64,000 bases of DNA, taken from positions 62,001 to 126,000 of the forward strand of contig NZ_LHPC01000057.1 in assembly GCF_001297125.1 (NCBI RefSeq). The letters are read 5' to 3'. This stretch comes from Pseudomonas sp. RIT-PI-q (GTDB lineage: Bacteria > Pseudomonadota > Gammaproteobacteria > Pseudomonadales > Pseudomonadaceae). Positions 37,242 to 45,721 of the stretch are shown piece after piece (position 1 is the first letter of the stretch; the number at the start of each line of letters is the position of its first letter). The notes beneath the pieces were generated by a model. It had not been told where the DNA came from. It did no database searches and worked only from the letters and a program-made list of their open reading frames with translations. Both the position numbers and the translations under genes were made by a program.

Positions 37242-38807
37242 CTATGCGCTGCCGGGATCTTTGCCGACCTCGTATTCGCGCAATTTGTTGGCAATGGTGG
37301 TATGCGAAACCCCTAATCGCTTGCCCAGTTGCCGACTGCTCGGATGCTCCGAATACAAGCGCTCCAGCACCGCTTTCTCAAAGCGTCCGACGATCGCATC
37401 CAGTCCACCCTCAAGGGAAAAATCGCCAAGCGGCTGACGCACGCCGTAGTCCGGCAGACGAATATGCTCAGCCTTGACCGTCCCGCCCTCGCACAGGGAA
37501 ACCGCCTGGAACAGCACGTTCTCCAACTGCCGGACATTGCCCGGCCAATGGTAGTGACTGAGCCGTTCCATGGCGGCGGGTGCCAGTTTCGGCAACGGGC
37601 AACCGATCTGTCGGCTGGCCTGGTCGAGGAAGTGTTCCACCAGCGGCGTCAAACCATCGAGGCATTCGCGCAGCGGCGGAATGTGCAGCGAAAGCACGTT
37701 CAAGCGGTGATACAGATCCTGGCGAAACTCACCGCGCGCGCACAGTTCGGACAGATCGACCTGGGTCGCGCAGATCACGCGCACATCCAGATAAACCTCT
37801 TCATCACTGCCCACACGACGGAAGCAACCGTCCTGCAGGAAGCGCAGCAATTTCACCTGCAAGCGCGGGCTCATTTCCCCGACGCCGTCGAGAAACAGCG
37901 TGCCGCCCGCCGTCAATTCAAGCAGCCCGAGCTTGCCTTCGGCCCGCGCCCCTTCAAAGGCACCGGGGCCGTAGCCGAACAACTCGGTCTCGGCCATCGA
38001 CTCCGGCAAACCGGCGCAATTGAGCGCCATCAACGGTGACTGCCCACGAGGACTCGCCAAGTGACAGGCTCGCGCCAACAACTCTTTACCGGTGCCGGTT
38101 TCCCCTTCTATTAATAGCGGCGCATCCAGCGGCGCCATGCGCCGGGCTTCGCGCACCACCGCTGCCATCACTTTCGAACTTTGGAAGATGCTGTCGAACC
38201 CGCGCAGTTCCTGCTTGCGCACGTTATAGATGCGCTCGCCTACCCGGTCGGCGCGGTGCAGCGTGAGAACCGCGCCGGCCATGGCTTCGCTGTCGTCATG
38301 TTCCGATTGCAGCGGCGCGATGTCGGCGAGAAACACGTCGCCCTTGACCTTCACCCGCAAGCCGTTGATCCGCGACTTGTTGGCGCGTACCAGTTCCGGC
38401 AGGTCAAAATCCTCGGCGTAGCGCGACAATGGAATCCCCGGCACCTCGTCCACCCGCACCCCAAGCAATTGCGCCGCTGCGCGGTTGGCCGCGACGATTG
38501 AGCCACCCATGTCGATCGACAGCACCGGGAACTCCAGGGCGCCGAGCAGCGCATTGAGTTCCATGTGCCGACGTTCGCTGGGCATCAGCCCTACACGCTT
38601 GACGCCGAAGACCCCGGCAATTGCCTCGAATTTCGGACGCAACGCCTGGAACTGGATGTTGATCAGGTTGGGGCAATGCAGGTAAATGGCATTGCCATGC
38701 TCACCGCCGACCTCGCCGCGAGCGACGTTGATCCCGTACTCCACCAGCAGGTTGAGAATGTCGCGCAGGATGCCGATGCGGTTCTGGCAGTGGACTTTGA
38801 TACGCAT
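37242..38807 (-). CDS. phhR: Transcriptional regulator of aromatic amino acid catabolism PhhR (TyrR family)
   Basis: 521 residues from the ATG at 38807 (AGGTG 6 bp upstream). ACT domain (1-75, HCQNRIGILRDILNLLVEYG), PAS domain (about 80-190), AAA+ domain (about 205-430) and a Fis-type HTH (RQLGKRLGVSHTTIANKLRE). Walker A is GETGTGKELL. Two active motifs are altered: the sigma-54 loop reads GAFEGA and Walker B reads TLFLDGVGEM, without the catalytic Glu. This suits a TyrR-like regulator that works with the housekeeping sigma factor. Divergent from phhABC, with an operator between. Confidence 0.96.
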   Translation of the reverse strand: MRIKVHCQNRIGILRDILNLLVEYGINVARGEVGGEHGNAIYLHCPNLINIQFQALRPKFEAIAGVFGVKRVGLMPSERRHMELNALLGALEFPVLSIDMGGSIVAANRAAAQLLGVRVDEVPGIPLSRYAEDFDLPELVRANKSRINGLRVKVKGDVFLADIAPLQSEHDDSEAMAGAVLTLHRADRVGERIYNVRKQELRGFDSIFQSSKVMAAVVREARRMAPLDAPLLIEGETGTGKELLARACHLASPRGQSPLMALNCAGLPESMAETELFGYGPGAFEGARAEGKLGLLELTAGGTLFLDGVGEMSPRLQVKLLRFLQDGCFRRVGSDEEVYLDVRVICATQVDLSELCARGEFRQDLYHRLNVLSLHIPPLRECLDGLTPLVEHFLDQASRQIGCPLPKLAPAAMERLSHYHWPGNVRQLENVLFQAVSLCEGGTVKAEHIRLPDYGVRQPLGDFSLEGGLDAIVGRFEKAVLERLYSEHPSSRQLGKRLGVSHTTIANKLREYEVGKDPGSA

Positions 38808-38858
38808 ATAAAACACCTGAAAAGCGGTGATTGAGGTTGTGATGCGTGGCGCGCAACC

Positions 38859-38948
38859 TGTGGGAGCGGGCTTGCTCGCGAAAGCATCGGCACATCCAGC
38901 ATTGCTGTATCAGAAAGACCGCTTTCGCGAGCAAGCCCGCTCCCACAA
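38859..38948. repeat. REPIN-like inverted REP pair
   Basis: GTGGGAGCGGGCTTGCTCGC and the mirror GCGAGCAAGCCCGCTCCCAC, about 45 bp apart. It lies in the phhR-phhA divergent gap on the phhR side. Confidence 0.85.
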
Positions 38949-39052
38949 GGGTATTTTTCTGCGAGGGTGCTCAGATAGCCGTCAAGATTATGTGACAGGT
39001 GGAGTGCATTTCAAACCCGGAAATCTCAATACCTGCGCACCAACCGCTAAAC

Positions 39053-39070
39053 CGTAACGAAAACTTTACG
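39053..39070. promoter_or_regulatory. PhhR/TyrR-type operator upstream of phhA
   Basis: CGTAAC-GAAAAC-TTTACG matches the TGTAAA-N6-TTTACA box of TyrR and PhhR with the inner bases conserved. It lies 122-139 bp before the phhA ATG in the divergent gap. A weak GG-N10-GC sigma-54-like sequence sits at 39101-39114 but PhhR's altered GAFTGA loop makes its use doubtful. Confidence 0.75.
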
Positions 39071-39191
39071 AATATCGACGAATTTTCCTACGCATGATGC
39101 GGATCACCTGCTGCAACGTCGCACTCCTTGGGGTATTTCTAAGTCCATAGCAGGACATAACAAGAACGAAATCCCCTAGCAGGAGAGCAGC

Positions 39192-39983
39192 ATGAAGCAG
39201 ACGCAATACGTGGCTCGCGAGCCCGATGCGCAAGGTTTTATCGACTACCCCGCCGAAGAACACGCGGTGTGGAACACGCTGATCACTCGCCAACTGAAAG
39301 TGATCGAAGGGCGTGCGTGCCAGGAGTACCTGGACGGTATCGAAAAACTCGGTCTGCCCCACGACCGCATTCCGCAACTCGGTGAGATCAACAAGGTCCT
39401 CGGTGAAACCACCGGGTGGCAAGTTGCCCGAGTGCCGGCGCTGATCCCCTTCCAGACCTTTTTCGAATTGCTGGCCAACAAGCAGTTCCCGGTGGCGACG
39501 TTTATTCGTACCCGAGAAGAGCTGGATTACCTGCAAGAACCGGACATTTTCCACGAGATCTTTGGTCACTGTCCGCTGCTGACCAACCCCTGGTTCGCTG
39601 AATTCACCCACACCTACGGCAAACTCGGCCTACAGGCTTCCAAGGAAGAACGCGTGTACCTGGCGCGCCTGTATTGGATGACCATCGAGTTCGGCCTGGT
39701 CGATACCCCGCAAGGCCAGCGCATCTACGGTGGCGGTATTCTGTCCTCGCCGAAAGAAACTGTTTATTGCCTGTCGGACGAACCTGAGCATCAGGCCTTC
39801 GATCCGCTGGAATGCATGCGCACGCCTTATCGCATCGACATTCTGCAGCCGCTGTACTTTGTCCTGCCGAACCTCAAGCGCCTGTTCGACCTGGCGCATG
39901 AAGACATCATGGGCATGGTCAAGCAAGGCATGCAGTTGGGTCTGCACGCACCGAAATTTCCGCCCAAACCCAAAGCGGCGTGA
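39192..39983 (+). CDS. phhA: Phenylalanine 4-hydroxylase
   Basis: 263 residues, the size of bacterial PhhA without the regulatory domain of animal enzymes. It hydroxylates phenylalanine to tyrosine using iron and tetrahydropterin. Iron ligands: two His in DIFHEIFGHCPLL and Glu in YWMTIEFGLVD. Also conserved: YGGGILSSPKETVY. AGGAG 8 bp before the ATG. First gene of phhABC. Confidence 0.98.
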   Translation: MKQTQYVAREPDAQGFIDYPAEEHAVWNTLITRQLKVIEGRACQEYLDGIEKLGLPHDRIPQLGEINKVLGETTGWQVARVPALIPFQTFFELLANKQFPVATFIRTREELDYLQEPDIFHEIFGHCPLLTNPWFAEFTHTYGKLGLQASKEERVYLARLYWMTIEFGLVDTPQGQRIYGGGILSSPKETVYCLSDEPEHQAFDPLECMRTPYRIDILQPLYFVLPNLKRLFDLAHEDIMGMVKQGMQLGLHAPKFPPKPKAA

Positions 39984-40087
39984 TCCGCGACTTTTACGAT
40001 CAAGTGAGTCTGTCAGGAAGCCACGATTTGCATTAGCGTGGTGACACTGACGGCCGATTTCCATTTATTCGATTTCAGGAACCCATC

Positions 40088-40444
40088 ATGTCCACATTGA
40101 ACCAAGCCCACTGCGAAGCCTGCCGCGCCGACGCTCCGCAAGTCAGCGACGAAGAACTGCCGGTACTGATCAAGCAGATCCCGGACTGGAACATCGAAGT
40201 GCGCGACAGCGTCATGCAGCTAGAAAAAGTCTTCCTGTTCAAAAACTTCAAGCACGCACTGGCGTTCACCAACGCCGTCGGCGAAATCTCCGAGGCCGAA
40301 GGTCACCACCCGGGCCTGCTGACCGAATGGGGCAGTGTCACCGTGACCTGGTGGAGCCATTCCATCAAGGGCCTGCACCGCAACGACTTCATCATGGCCG
40401 CGCGCACTGACGAAGTGGCCAAAGATGCCGAGGGCCGCAAATAA
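40088..40444 (+). CDS. phhB: Pterin-4a-carbinolamine dehydratase
   Basis: 118 residues. Recycles the 4a-hydroxy pterin made by PhhA. The active-site block EAEGHHPGLLTEWGSVTVTW carries the paired His residues. It overlaps phhC by one base (TAATG), implying translational coupling. Confidence 0.97.
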   Translation: MSTLNQAHCEACRADAPQVSDEELPVLIKQIPDWNIEVRDSVMQLEKVFLFKNFKHALAFTNAVGEISEAEGHHPGLLTEWGSVTVTWWSHSIKGLHRNDFIMAARTDEVAKDAEGRK

Positions 40445-41637
40445 TGCATTTCGACGCCATAGGTCGAGTACCCGGCGACCCGATTCTCGGCCTGATGGAG
40501 GCCTATGCGCAGGACCCCAACCCGCGCAAATTCGACCTTGGCGTGGGTGTCTATAAAGATGCCCAGGGCCTGACACCGATCCTGCAGTCCGTGAAGCTCG
40601 CCGAGCAGCGGCTGGTGGACCGTCAGTCCACCAAGACCTACATCGGCGGCCACGGCGAACCGGCGTTCGGCAAGGCGATCAATGAGCTGGTGCTCGGCGC
40701 CGATTCCCCGCTGATCGCCGAACAACGCGTCGGCGCCACCCAGACGCCGGGCGGCACCGGAGCGCTGCGCTTGAGCGCTGACTTCATCGCCCAATGCCTG
40801 CCAGGCCGTGGCGTGTGGCTGAGCAACCCGACCTGGCCGATTCACGAATCGATCTTCGCCAAGGCCGGGGTCAAGGTCAGCCATTACCCATATGTCGGCA
40901 GCGACAACCGCCTCGATGTGGAAGCAATGATCGCGGTGCTTAAAGAAGCGCCGAAGGGCGATGTGGTTTTACTGCACGCCTGCTGCCATAACCCGACCGG
41001 CTTCGATCTGTCCCATGACGACTGGCGCCGGGTGCTGGACGTAGTGCGCAGCCGTGATCTGGTGCCGTTGATCGACTTCGCTTATCAGGGTTTCGGCGAT
41101 GGCCTGGAACAGGACGCCTGGTCGACCCGGCTGTTCGCCGCCGAGTTGCCGGAAGTGTTGATCACCAGTTCCTGCTCGAAGAACTTCGGCCTGTACAGCG
41201 ACCGCACCGGCGCGCTGATTGTCTGCGCGAAAACTGCAGACAAGCTGGTGGATGTCCGCAGCCAACTCGCCAACATCGCCCGCAATTTGTGGTCGACGCC
41301 ACCGGATCATGGCGCTGCCGTGGTCGCGACCATTCTCGGCGATCCAGAACTGAAAAGCCTTTGGGCCGATGAAGTGGAAGCCATGCGTTTGCGTATCGCC
41401 CAACTGCGCAGCGGTTTGCTGGAAGCACTTGAGCCTCACGGTTTGCGTGAGCGGTTTGCACACATGGGCGTGCAGCGCGGGATGTTTTCCTACACCGGTT
41501 TGACGCCGGATCAAGTCAAACAGCTGCGTGATCACCACAGCGTTTACATGGTCGGCACTGGCCGGGCGAACGTGGCCGGGATTGATGCAACGCGCCTGGA
41601 CCTGCTGGCCGAGGCGATCGCCGACGTCTGCAAATAA
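40444..41637 (+). CDS. phhC: Aromatic amino acid aminotransferase
   Basis: 397 residues, class I aminotransferase. The PLP-binding Lys is in SSCSKNFGLYSDRTG; the substrate-binding Arg is near the C-terminus (GRANVAGI context); YIGGHGEPAFG and LLHACCHNPTGFDL are typical of the aspartate/tyrosine aminotransferase group. It converts tyrosine or phenylalanine to the keto acid, completing phhABC. Confidence 0.96.
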   Translation: MHFDAIGRVPGDPILGLMEAYAQDPNPRKFDLGVGVYKDAQGLTPILQSVKLAEQRLVDRQSTKTYIGGHGEPAFGKAINELVLGADSPLIAEQRVGATQTPGGTGALRLSADFIAQCLPGRGVWLSNPTWPIHESIFAKAGVKVSHYPYVGSDNRLDVEAMIAVLKEAPKGDVVLLHACCHNPTGFDLSHDDWRRVLDVVRSRDLVPLIDFAYQGFGDGLEQDAWSTRLFAAELPEVLITSSCSKNFGLYSDRTGALIVCAKTADKLVDVRSQLANIARNLWSTPPDHGAAVVATILGDPELKSLWADEVEAMRLRIAQLRSGLLEALEPHGLRERFAHMGVQRGMFSYTGLTPDQVKQLRDHHSVYMVGTGRANVAGIDATRLDLLAEAIADVCK

Positions 41638-41662
41638 CCCCTGCGGCCCTCCTCCCCGTAGA

Positions 41663-41739
41663 CCCATTGGCCTATTGGCCTATTGGCCCATTGGCCCATT
41701 GGCCCATTGGCCCGTTTGGCCCATTGGCCCGTTTGGCCC
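41663..41739. repeat. Nine-copy tandem repeat of CCCATTGG and variants
   Basis: Head-to-tail units CCCATTGG, CCTATTGG (twice), CCCATTGG (three times), CCCGTTTGG, CCCATTGG, CCCGTTTGG. It starts 25 bp after the phhC stop and runs straight into the perfect palindrome at 41740. Confidence 0.92.
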
Positions 41740-41833
41740 GTAGGAGCTGTCGAGTGAAACGAGGCTGCGATCTTTTGATCTTGCTTTTTTAAGATCAAAA
41801 GATCGCAGCCTCGTTTCACTCGACAGCTCCTAC
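41740..41833. repeat. Perfect 43-bp inverted repeat, GTAG-AGCTG-CGAG family
   Basis: Arms 41740-41782 and 41791-41833 are exact reverse complements around an 8-base loop GCTTTTTT. Outer sequence GTAGGAGCTGTCGAG links it to the palindromes at 1332 and 37091. It probably folds into a strong hairpin that could protect or end the phhABC transcript. Confidence 0.93.
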
Positions 41834-41993
41834 AAGGCCATCAACAGGTTGCTAAACCTGTATAGACAAGCCCATCCGTCGAAACAAATAGATATAAAAG
41901 TCTTTTTGTCATTTCTACTGATGTATCCTCCCCAAGCTTTTTAAAAGCGCGGATCTACCCAGATCTATCAACAGACTTTGCGAGGAGCGCGAT

Positions 41994-42125
41994 ATGCACG
42001 AGATCCCTAATCTCCCCTTCCCAAGCCTGCACGAAACTGAGCAGACGACCACGCAACAAGCCGGCGCCCAACAGCCCGAGCCGAAAGAAGCCACTGAACG
42101 CAGCCAGGCCGACAGAGAAGACTGA
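41994..42125 (+). CDS. Small hydrophilic protein of 43 residues
   Basis: ATG at 41994 is preceded by GAGGAG with good spacing. The product (MHEIPNLPFPSLHE...) is rich in Gln, Glu and Ala and ends RSQADRED. No domain is recognisable. The clear ribosome site and position between two transcribed units support a real gene, but conservation cannot be tested here. Confidence 0.55.
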   Translation: MHEIPNLPFPSLHETEQTTTQQAGAQQPEPKEATERSQADRED

Positions 42126-42202
42126 TACACCTGCAATGCCAGACCGTGTGGAAAGCGCTAATATGCGCTTTCCACACCGCCTGAACCCTTGAGCAGCACA
42201 CC

Positions 42203-42385
42203 ATGACCGACGAATTCAGTGAGACCGAGGCCAGCGTCCTGATCGGCACCGCCGAGAAGATGATCGAGATCTGGAATCGCCTTTCCCCCGAGAAACAAGC
42301 CGCCCTGCTCGCCCGTTTCGGCAGCGAAGAGAATGCGCTGGCCGCCCTGGTCACGACGCAACTGGTCGCCCCCGCCAAACCCTGA
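42203..42385 (+). CDS. Small conserved-type hypothetical protein
   Basis: 60 residues, helical and acidic (MTDEFSETEASVLIGTAEKM, then a segment with WNRLSPEKQAALLARFGSEE). A GAGCAG site precedes the ATG. No known domain. It stands alone, 77 bp after the 43-residue protein and before the MFS gene, on the same strand. Confidence 0.65.
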   Translation: MTDEFSETEASVLIGTAEKMIEIWNRLSPEKQAALLARFGSEENALAALVTTQLVAPAKP

Positions 42386-42491
42386 GTCAACGCCGCCCGG
42401 CAAATAGTTTTACTTTTTCCACGACCGCTGGCCGCTCGCGCCGCTATCATAAGCAGCCTATCTATCCTGCTTCCCCGTGGACCTTTTACCC

Positions 42492-43691
42492 ATGTCTGAA
42501 AACCAGCGCCCCCTGGCGGTCACGCTGCAAGTCGTTTCCATCGTCCTGTTCACCTTCATCGGCTACCTGAATATCGGCATTCCCCTGGCCGTATTGCCCG
42601 GCTACGTCCACAGCGACCTCGGTTTCGGCGCCGTCATCGCCGGGCTGGTCATCAGCGTGCAATACCTGGCCACCCTGCTCAGCCGCCCTTATGCCGGGAA
42701 GATCATCGACAACAAGGGCAGCAAACTGGCGGTGATGTATGGCCTCGCCGGCTGCGGTTTGAGCGGTGTGTTCATGCTGATTTCGGCCTGGACCCAAAGC
42801 CTGCCGACGTTGAGCCTGATCAGCCTGTTGATCGGCCGCCTGGTACTGGGCAGCGCGGAAAGCCTGGTGGGTTCGGGTTCGATCGGTTGGGGCATCGGCC
42901 GGGTCGGCGCGGCGAATACCGCCAAAGTCATCTCCTGGAACGGCATCGCCAGTTATGGCGCACTGGCCATCGGCGCACCGCTGGGCGTGTTGCTGGTCAA
43001 TCAATTGGGCTTGTGGAGCATGGGCGTCAGCATCGTGCTGCTGGCCGTTTTGGGTCTGGCGCTAGCCTGGCCGAAAACCGCCGCGCCGATCGTCGTCGGC
43101 GAGCGTTTGCCATTCATGCATGTGCTGGGGCGCGTGCTGCCGCATGGGTGCGGACTGGCGTTGGGCTCCATCGGTTTTGGCACCATCGCAACCTTCATCA
43201 CGTTGTATTACGCCACGCAACACTGGGAAAACGCGGTGCTGTGCCTGAGCCTGTTCGGCGCCAGTTTCATTGGTGCGCGATTGCTGTTCGGCAACCTGAT
43301 CAACCGCCTTGGTGGCTTTCGCGTGGCGATTGCCTGCCTGTCGGTGGAAACGCTGGGATTGTTGCTGCTGTGGATGGCGCCGGATGCCCATTGGGCCTTG
43401 GCCGGTGCGGCGTTGAGCGGGTTCGGGTTCTCGCTGGTGTTTCCGGCGCTGGGGGTGGAGGCGGTCAATCTGGTGCCAGCTTCCAGTCGTGGAGCGGCGG
43501 TCGGGGCTTATTCGCTGTTCATCGATTTGTCGCTGGGGATCACCGGGCCGGTGGCGGGTGCGATTGCGGCGGGATTTGGTTTTGCCTCGATCTTCCTGTT
43601 CGCTGCCCTCGCCGCTTTGAGCGGTTTGGCATTGAGCGTTTACCTGTACCGGCAGGCGCCCAAGTATCGCGAAGAAAGAGCCGCCCGTTAG
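42492..43691 (+). CDS. MFS transporter (YhhS/YfcJ type)
   Basis: 399 residues with about 12 membrane helices. The loop after helix 2 reads SRPYAGKIIDNKGSK, an MFS signature; the inter-domain loop follows residue ~190. Start is the ATG at 42492; a GTG five codons upstream is possible. It resembles the YhhS/YfcJ branch of small-molecule exporters, but the substrate cannot be told from the sequence. Confidence 0.85.
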   Translation: MSENQRPLAVTLQVVSIVLFTFIGYLNIGIPLAVLPGYVHSDLGFGAVIAGLVISVQYLATLLSRPYAGKIIDNKGSKLAVMYGLAGCGLSGVFMLISAWTQSLPTLSLISLLIGRLVLGSAESLVGSGSIGWGIGRVGAANTAKVISWNGIASYGALAIGAPLGVLLVNQLGLWSMGVSIVLLAVLGLALAWPKTAAPIVVGERLPFMHVLGRVLPHGCGLALGSIGFGTIATFITLYYATQHWENAVLCLSLFGASFIGARLLFGNLINRLGGFRVAIACLSVETLGLLLLWMAPDAHWALAGAALSGFGFSLVFPALGVEAVNLVPASSRGAAVGAYSLFIDLSLGITGPVAGAIAAGFGFASIFLFAALAALSGLALSVYLYRQAPKYREERAAR

Positions 43692-44101
43692 AAATCGACC
43701 TTGCCGCGCCCGGCCTTGATGCTGCCGCGCTTGGTCTTGGATTCAAGCCGACGCTTCTTCGAACCGAGGGTCGGCTTGGTCGGGCGGCGCTTCTTTTCCA
43801 CTTTAGTGGCGCTGAGGATCAACTCGGTCAACCGCTCCAGCGCATCCGCGCGATTGGCTTCCTGCGTCCGGTATTGCTGGGCCTTGATGATCAACACCCC
43901 TTCGCTGGTGATGCGACTGTCGCGCAGCGCCAGCAACCGTTCCTTGTAGAACTCGGGCAACGACGAGGCGGGGATGTCGAAGCGCAGGTGCACGGCACTG
44001 GAGACTTTATTGACGTTCTGCCCACCGGCGCCTTGCGCGCGAATGGCCGTCAATTCGATCTCGGCATCCGGCAGATGCACGTTGTTGGAAATTACCAGCA
44101 T
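43688..44101 (-). CDS. arfB: Alternative ribosome-rescue factor ArfB (YaeJ)
   Basis: 137 residues. The RF-type catalytic GGQ is in RAQGAGGQNVNKVSSAVHLR, and the basic C-terminal tail (KKRRPTKPT..KTKRGSIKAGRG) enters the empty mRNA channel. ArfB hydrolyses peptidyl-tRNA on stalled ribosomes. The ATG at 44101 matches the family start. Its stop overlaps the end of the convergent MFS gene by 4 bp. Confidence 0.94.
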   Translation of the reverse strand: MLVISNNVHLPDAEIELTAIRAQGAGGQNVNKVSSAVHLRFDIPASSLPEFYKERLLALRDSRITSEGVLIIKAQQYRTQEANRADALERLTELILSATKVEKKRRPTKPTLGSKKRRLESKTKRGSIKAGRGKVDF

Positions 44102-44299
44102 GGAAAAGCGTCCGAGTTCAGGGTGGTCAGGATACCTCGAATGGCGGTCTGAATAGCAGGTACTCACTGAAGCAGGCTAAATCAAGCAAGTCACGCCAGA
44201 CTTTTCTTACAGCATTTTCGTATTTGCAAATGGGGAGTTGCTTTATTTTGAATGGCTATATTAATCTCAGTCACCCACACCAACGGGATATATTATTTT

Positions 44300-44509
44300 A
44301 TGTCACTTGAAAACATTCGATACCATTTGGCGGTAACCTGCTTGGTTTTAGGCTGCTCAATCCCTGTTATGGGAGCAGTTGTCTGGATAATAACCGAAGC
44401 AATACCACTAGAGGGACGCGCTTTAAACATTGCTTACATAGCAACGTATATCCCCATTGCATTACTTGGCTTACGCTTCTACCTCCCAAGACTACGAGGA
44501 ATTGCATAA
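44300..44509 (+). CDS. Two-helix membrane protein convergent to the DUF4225 gene
   Basis: 69 residues from ATG 44300 (MSLENIRYHLAV); a start at 44252 is also open and no ribosome site decides. Two hydrophobic segments, about 9-31 and 41-60, with a basic end (FYLPRLRGIA). AT-rich compared with neighbours. It ends 20 bp from the stop of the opposite-strand DUF4225-like gene. No family is recognised; by position it could be an immunity protein for that gene's product (inference). Confidence 0.6.
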   Translation: MSLENIRYHLAVTCLVLGCSIPVMGAVVWIITEAIPLEGRALNIAYIATYIPIALLGLRFYLPRLRGIA

Positions 44510-44529
44510 CATCGCTGCGCCGCACCACA

Positions 44530-45228
44530 TCAATCGCTTCGCACCATTGACTGCTCACCCTTAATCATTGAATTTAAAGTTATAGAATCAACCAAACCTT
44601 CGAACAACAAAGCTAGAGTGCCAGACTGCTGATAAGCCCGCTCATTACTTATTGGATCATATCTAAAGAACTGCAAAGATCCAGGCTTGCGCACCGTCCT
44701 GAACATGCCATACCCCGACAGCAGTAAATCGGTCGAGTAATACGCCATATTACCGTTATAGCTATCCCTAAAAAGAGCCTGATAGCCGCGCCTGATAGGA
44801 CCTTGAGTGCTTGGTGCGGCGGGACCGTTATAAATGTTAGCCATCCCTTCGGCGATATTATTTGCCCCATGACCAATTAGAAGCGCACCTGGCACGGCCC
44901 CGATCCCCCACGACGCACCCGTAACCGCGATGCCGACTTCAATTTGCATCCCGCCTGCCAAAACACCGATACCGTTTTGAGTATAAAAAAGCGCCTTCGA
45001 CAATAACGCTTCGTGCTCAACTCTTAGTTCCTGTAGCCCCTGCCACGCGCTGATAAGCCCCTCATCAACAGCCTGAATAACCTCGTTCGCGTAGACTGAA
45101 ATAATCGAACTGAAGCGAAGTCGCGCAATACCATCCGTGAAATGAGTCATGCCGATGTTGCAACCAACCGCAACCAGATCGGAAGCCGCTTTAGTCACAT
45201 CGTGAATATCACAGGAAGTCTCATTCAT
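44530..45228 (-). CDS. DUF4225-like protein, putative cargo effector of the adjacent Hcp
   Basis: About 232 residues from the ATG at 45228, which overlaps the hcp stop by 8 bp and has GAGGA nearby; the open frame upstream to 45327 lies within hcp. Residues 79-130 are a long hydrophobic, Gly-rich segment ending LLIGHGANNIAEGMANIYNG, which I recognise as DUF4225. Such genes commonly follow hcp-type genes in Pseudomonas. The hydrophobic hairpin suggests membrane action. Toxicity and secretion by the T6SS are inferred, not shown. Confidence 0.7.
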   Translation of the reverse strand: MNETSCDIHDVTKAASDLVAVGCNIGMTHFTDGIARLRFSSIISVYANEVIQAVDEGLISAWQGLQELRVEHEALLSKALFYTQNGIGVLAGGMQIEVGIAVTGASWGIGAVPGALLIGHGANNIAEGMANIYNGPAAPSTQGPIRRGYQALFRDSYNGNMAYYSTDLLLSGYGMFRTVRKPGSLQFFRYDPISNERAYQQSGTLALLFEGLVDSITLNSMIKGEQSMVRSD

Positions 45229-45721
45229 ATTCCTCACCCCAGGCACTATAAGCACTCGTCGCCCCAGGAACGTGCGCCCAGGCAATTTCTCTATAACGAA
45301 TGGACACCTGTTCTTGAGGCTCCGCATCGTTCATACGAATAGCGTGAGGAACGTGCTGACTGATATGCGCAATACGCGCACCGGTGAGATGGATTGAATA
45401 ATATCGCTCTTGCCCACCCGCCGGAGTGGTGCGATAGAGGTTGAGAATACAATCCACTTCTTCACGCTCATGTAACGCGCTGGCCAACAGTGGTGATGAT
45501 TTATCGATACTTTTAGTAATCACGACCGGCAAGTGCCTGCCGCGACCTCCTGCAATACTGCCATCATTACCCGTCACCATATCGTGTGAGTAAGCCAACA
45601 CCATGATTTCGTCCAAGTGTGCTGACTGGCACTTATTGCCGATCGAGCTGTGGCCGGAGCAACCAGCAGAAATCAAACCTTGCCGTTTACCGGTAATAGT
45701 TATGTAACTGTGACTGGCCAT
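45221..45721 (-). CDS. Hcp-family type VI secretion protein
   Basis: 166 residues, the size of Hcp tube proteins. Recognisable blocks: SYITITGKRQGLISAGCSGH near the start, GRGRHLPVVITKSIDKSSPL in the middle and the RYREIAWAH end. Hcp forms hexameric rings and carries small effectors. AAGGAG 8 bp before the ATG. No other T6SS structural gene is in the window, so this is an orphan hcp with cargo gene attached. Confidence 0.88.
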   Translation of the reverse strand: MASHSYITITGKRQGLISAGCSGHSSIGNKCQSAHLDEIMVLAYSHDMVTGNDGSIAGGRGRHLPVVITKSIDKSSPLLASALHEREEVDCILNLYRTTPAGGQERYYSIHLTGARIAHISQHVPHAIRMNDAEPQEQVSIRYREIAWAHVPGATSAYSAWGEEYE

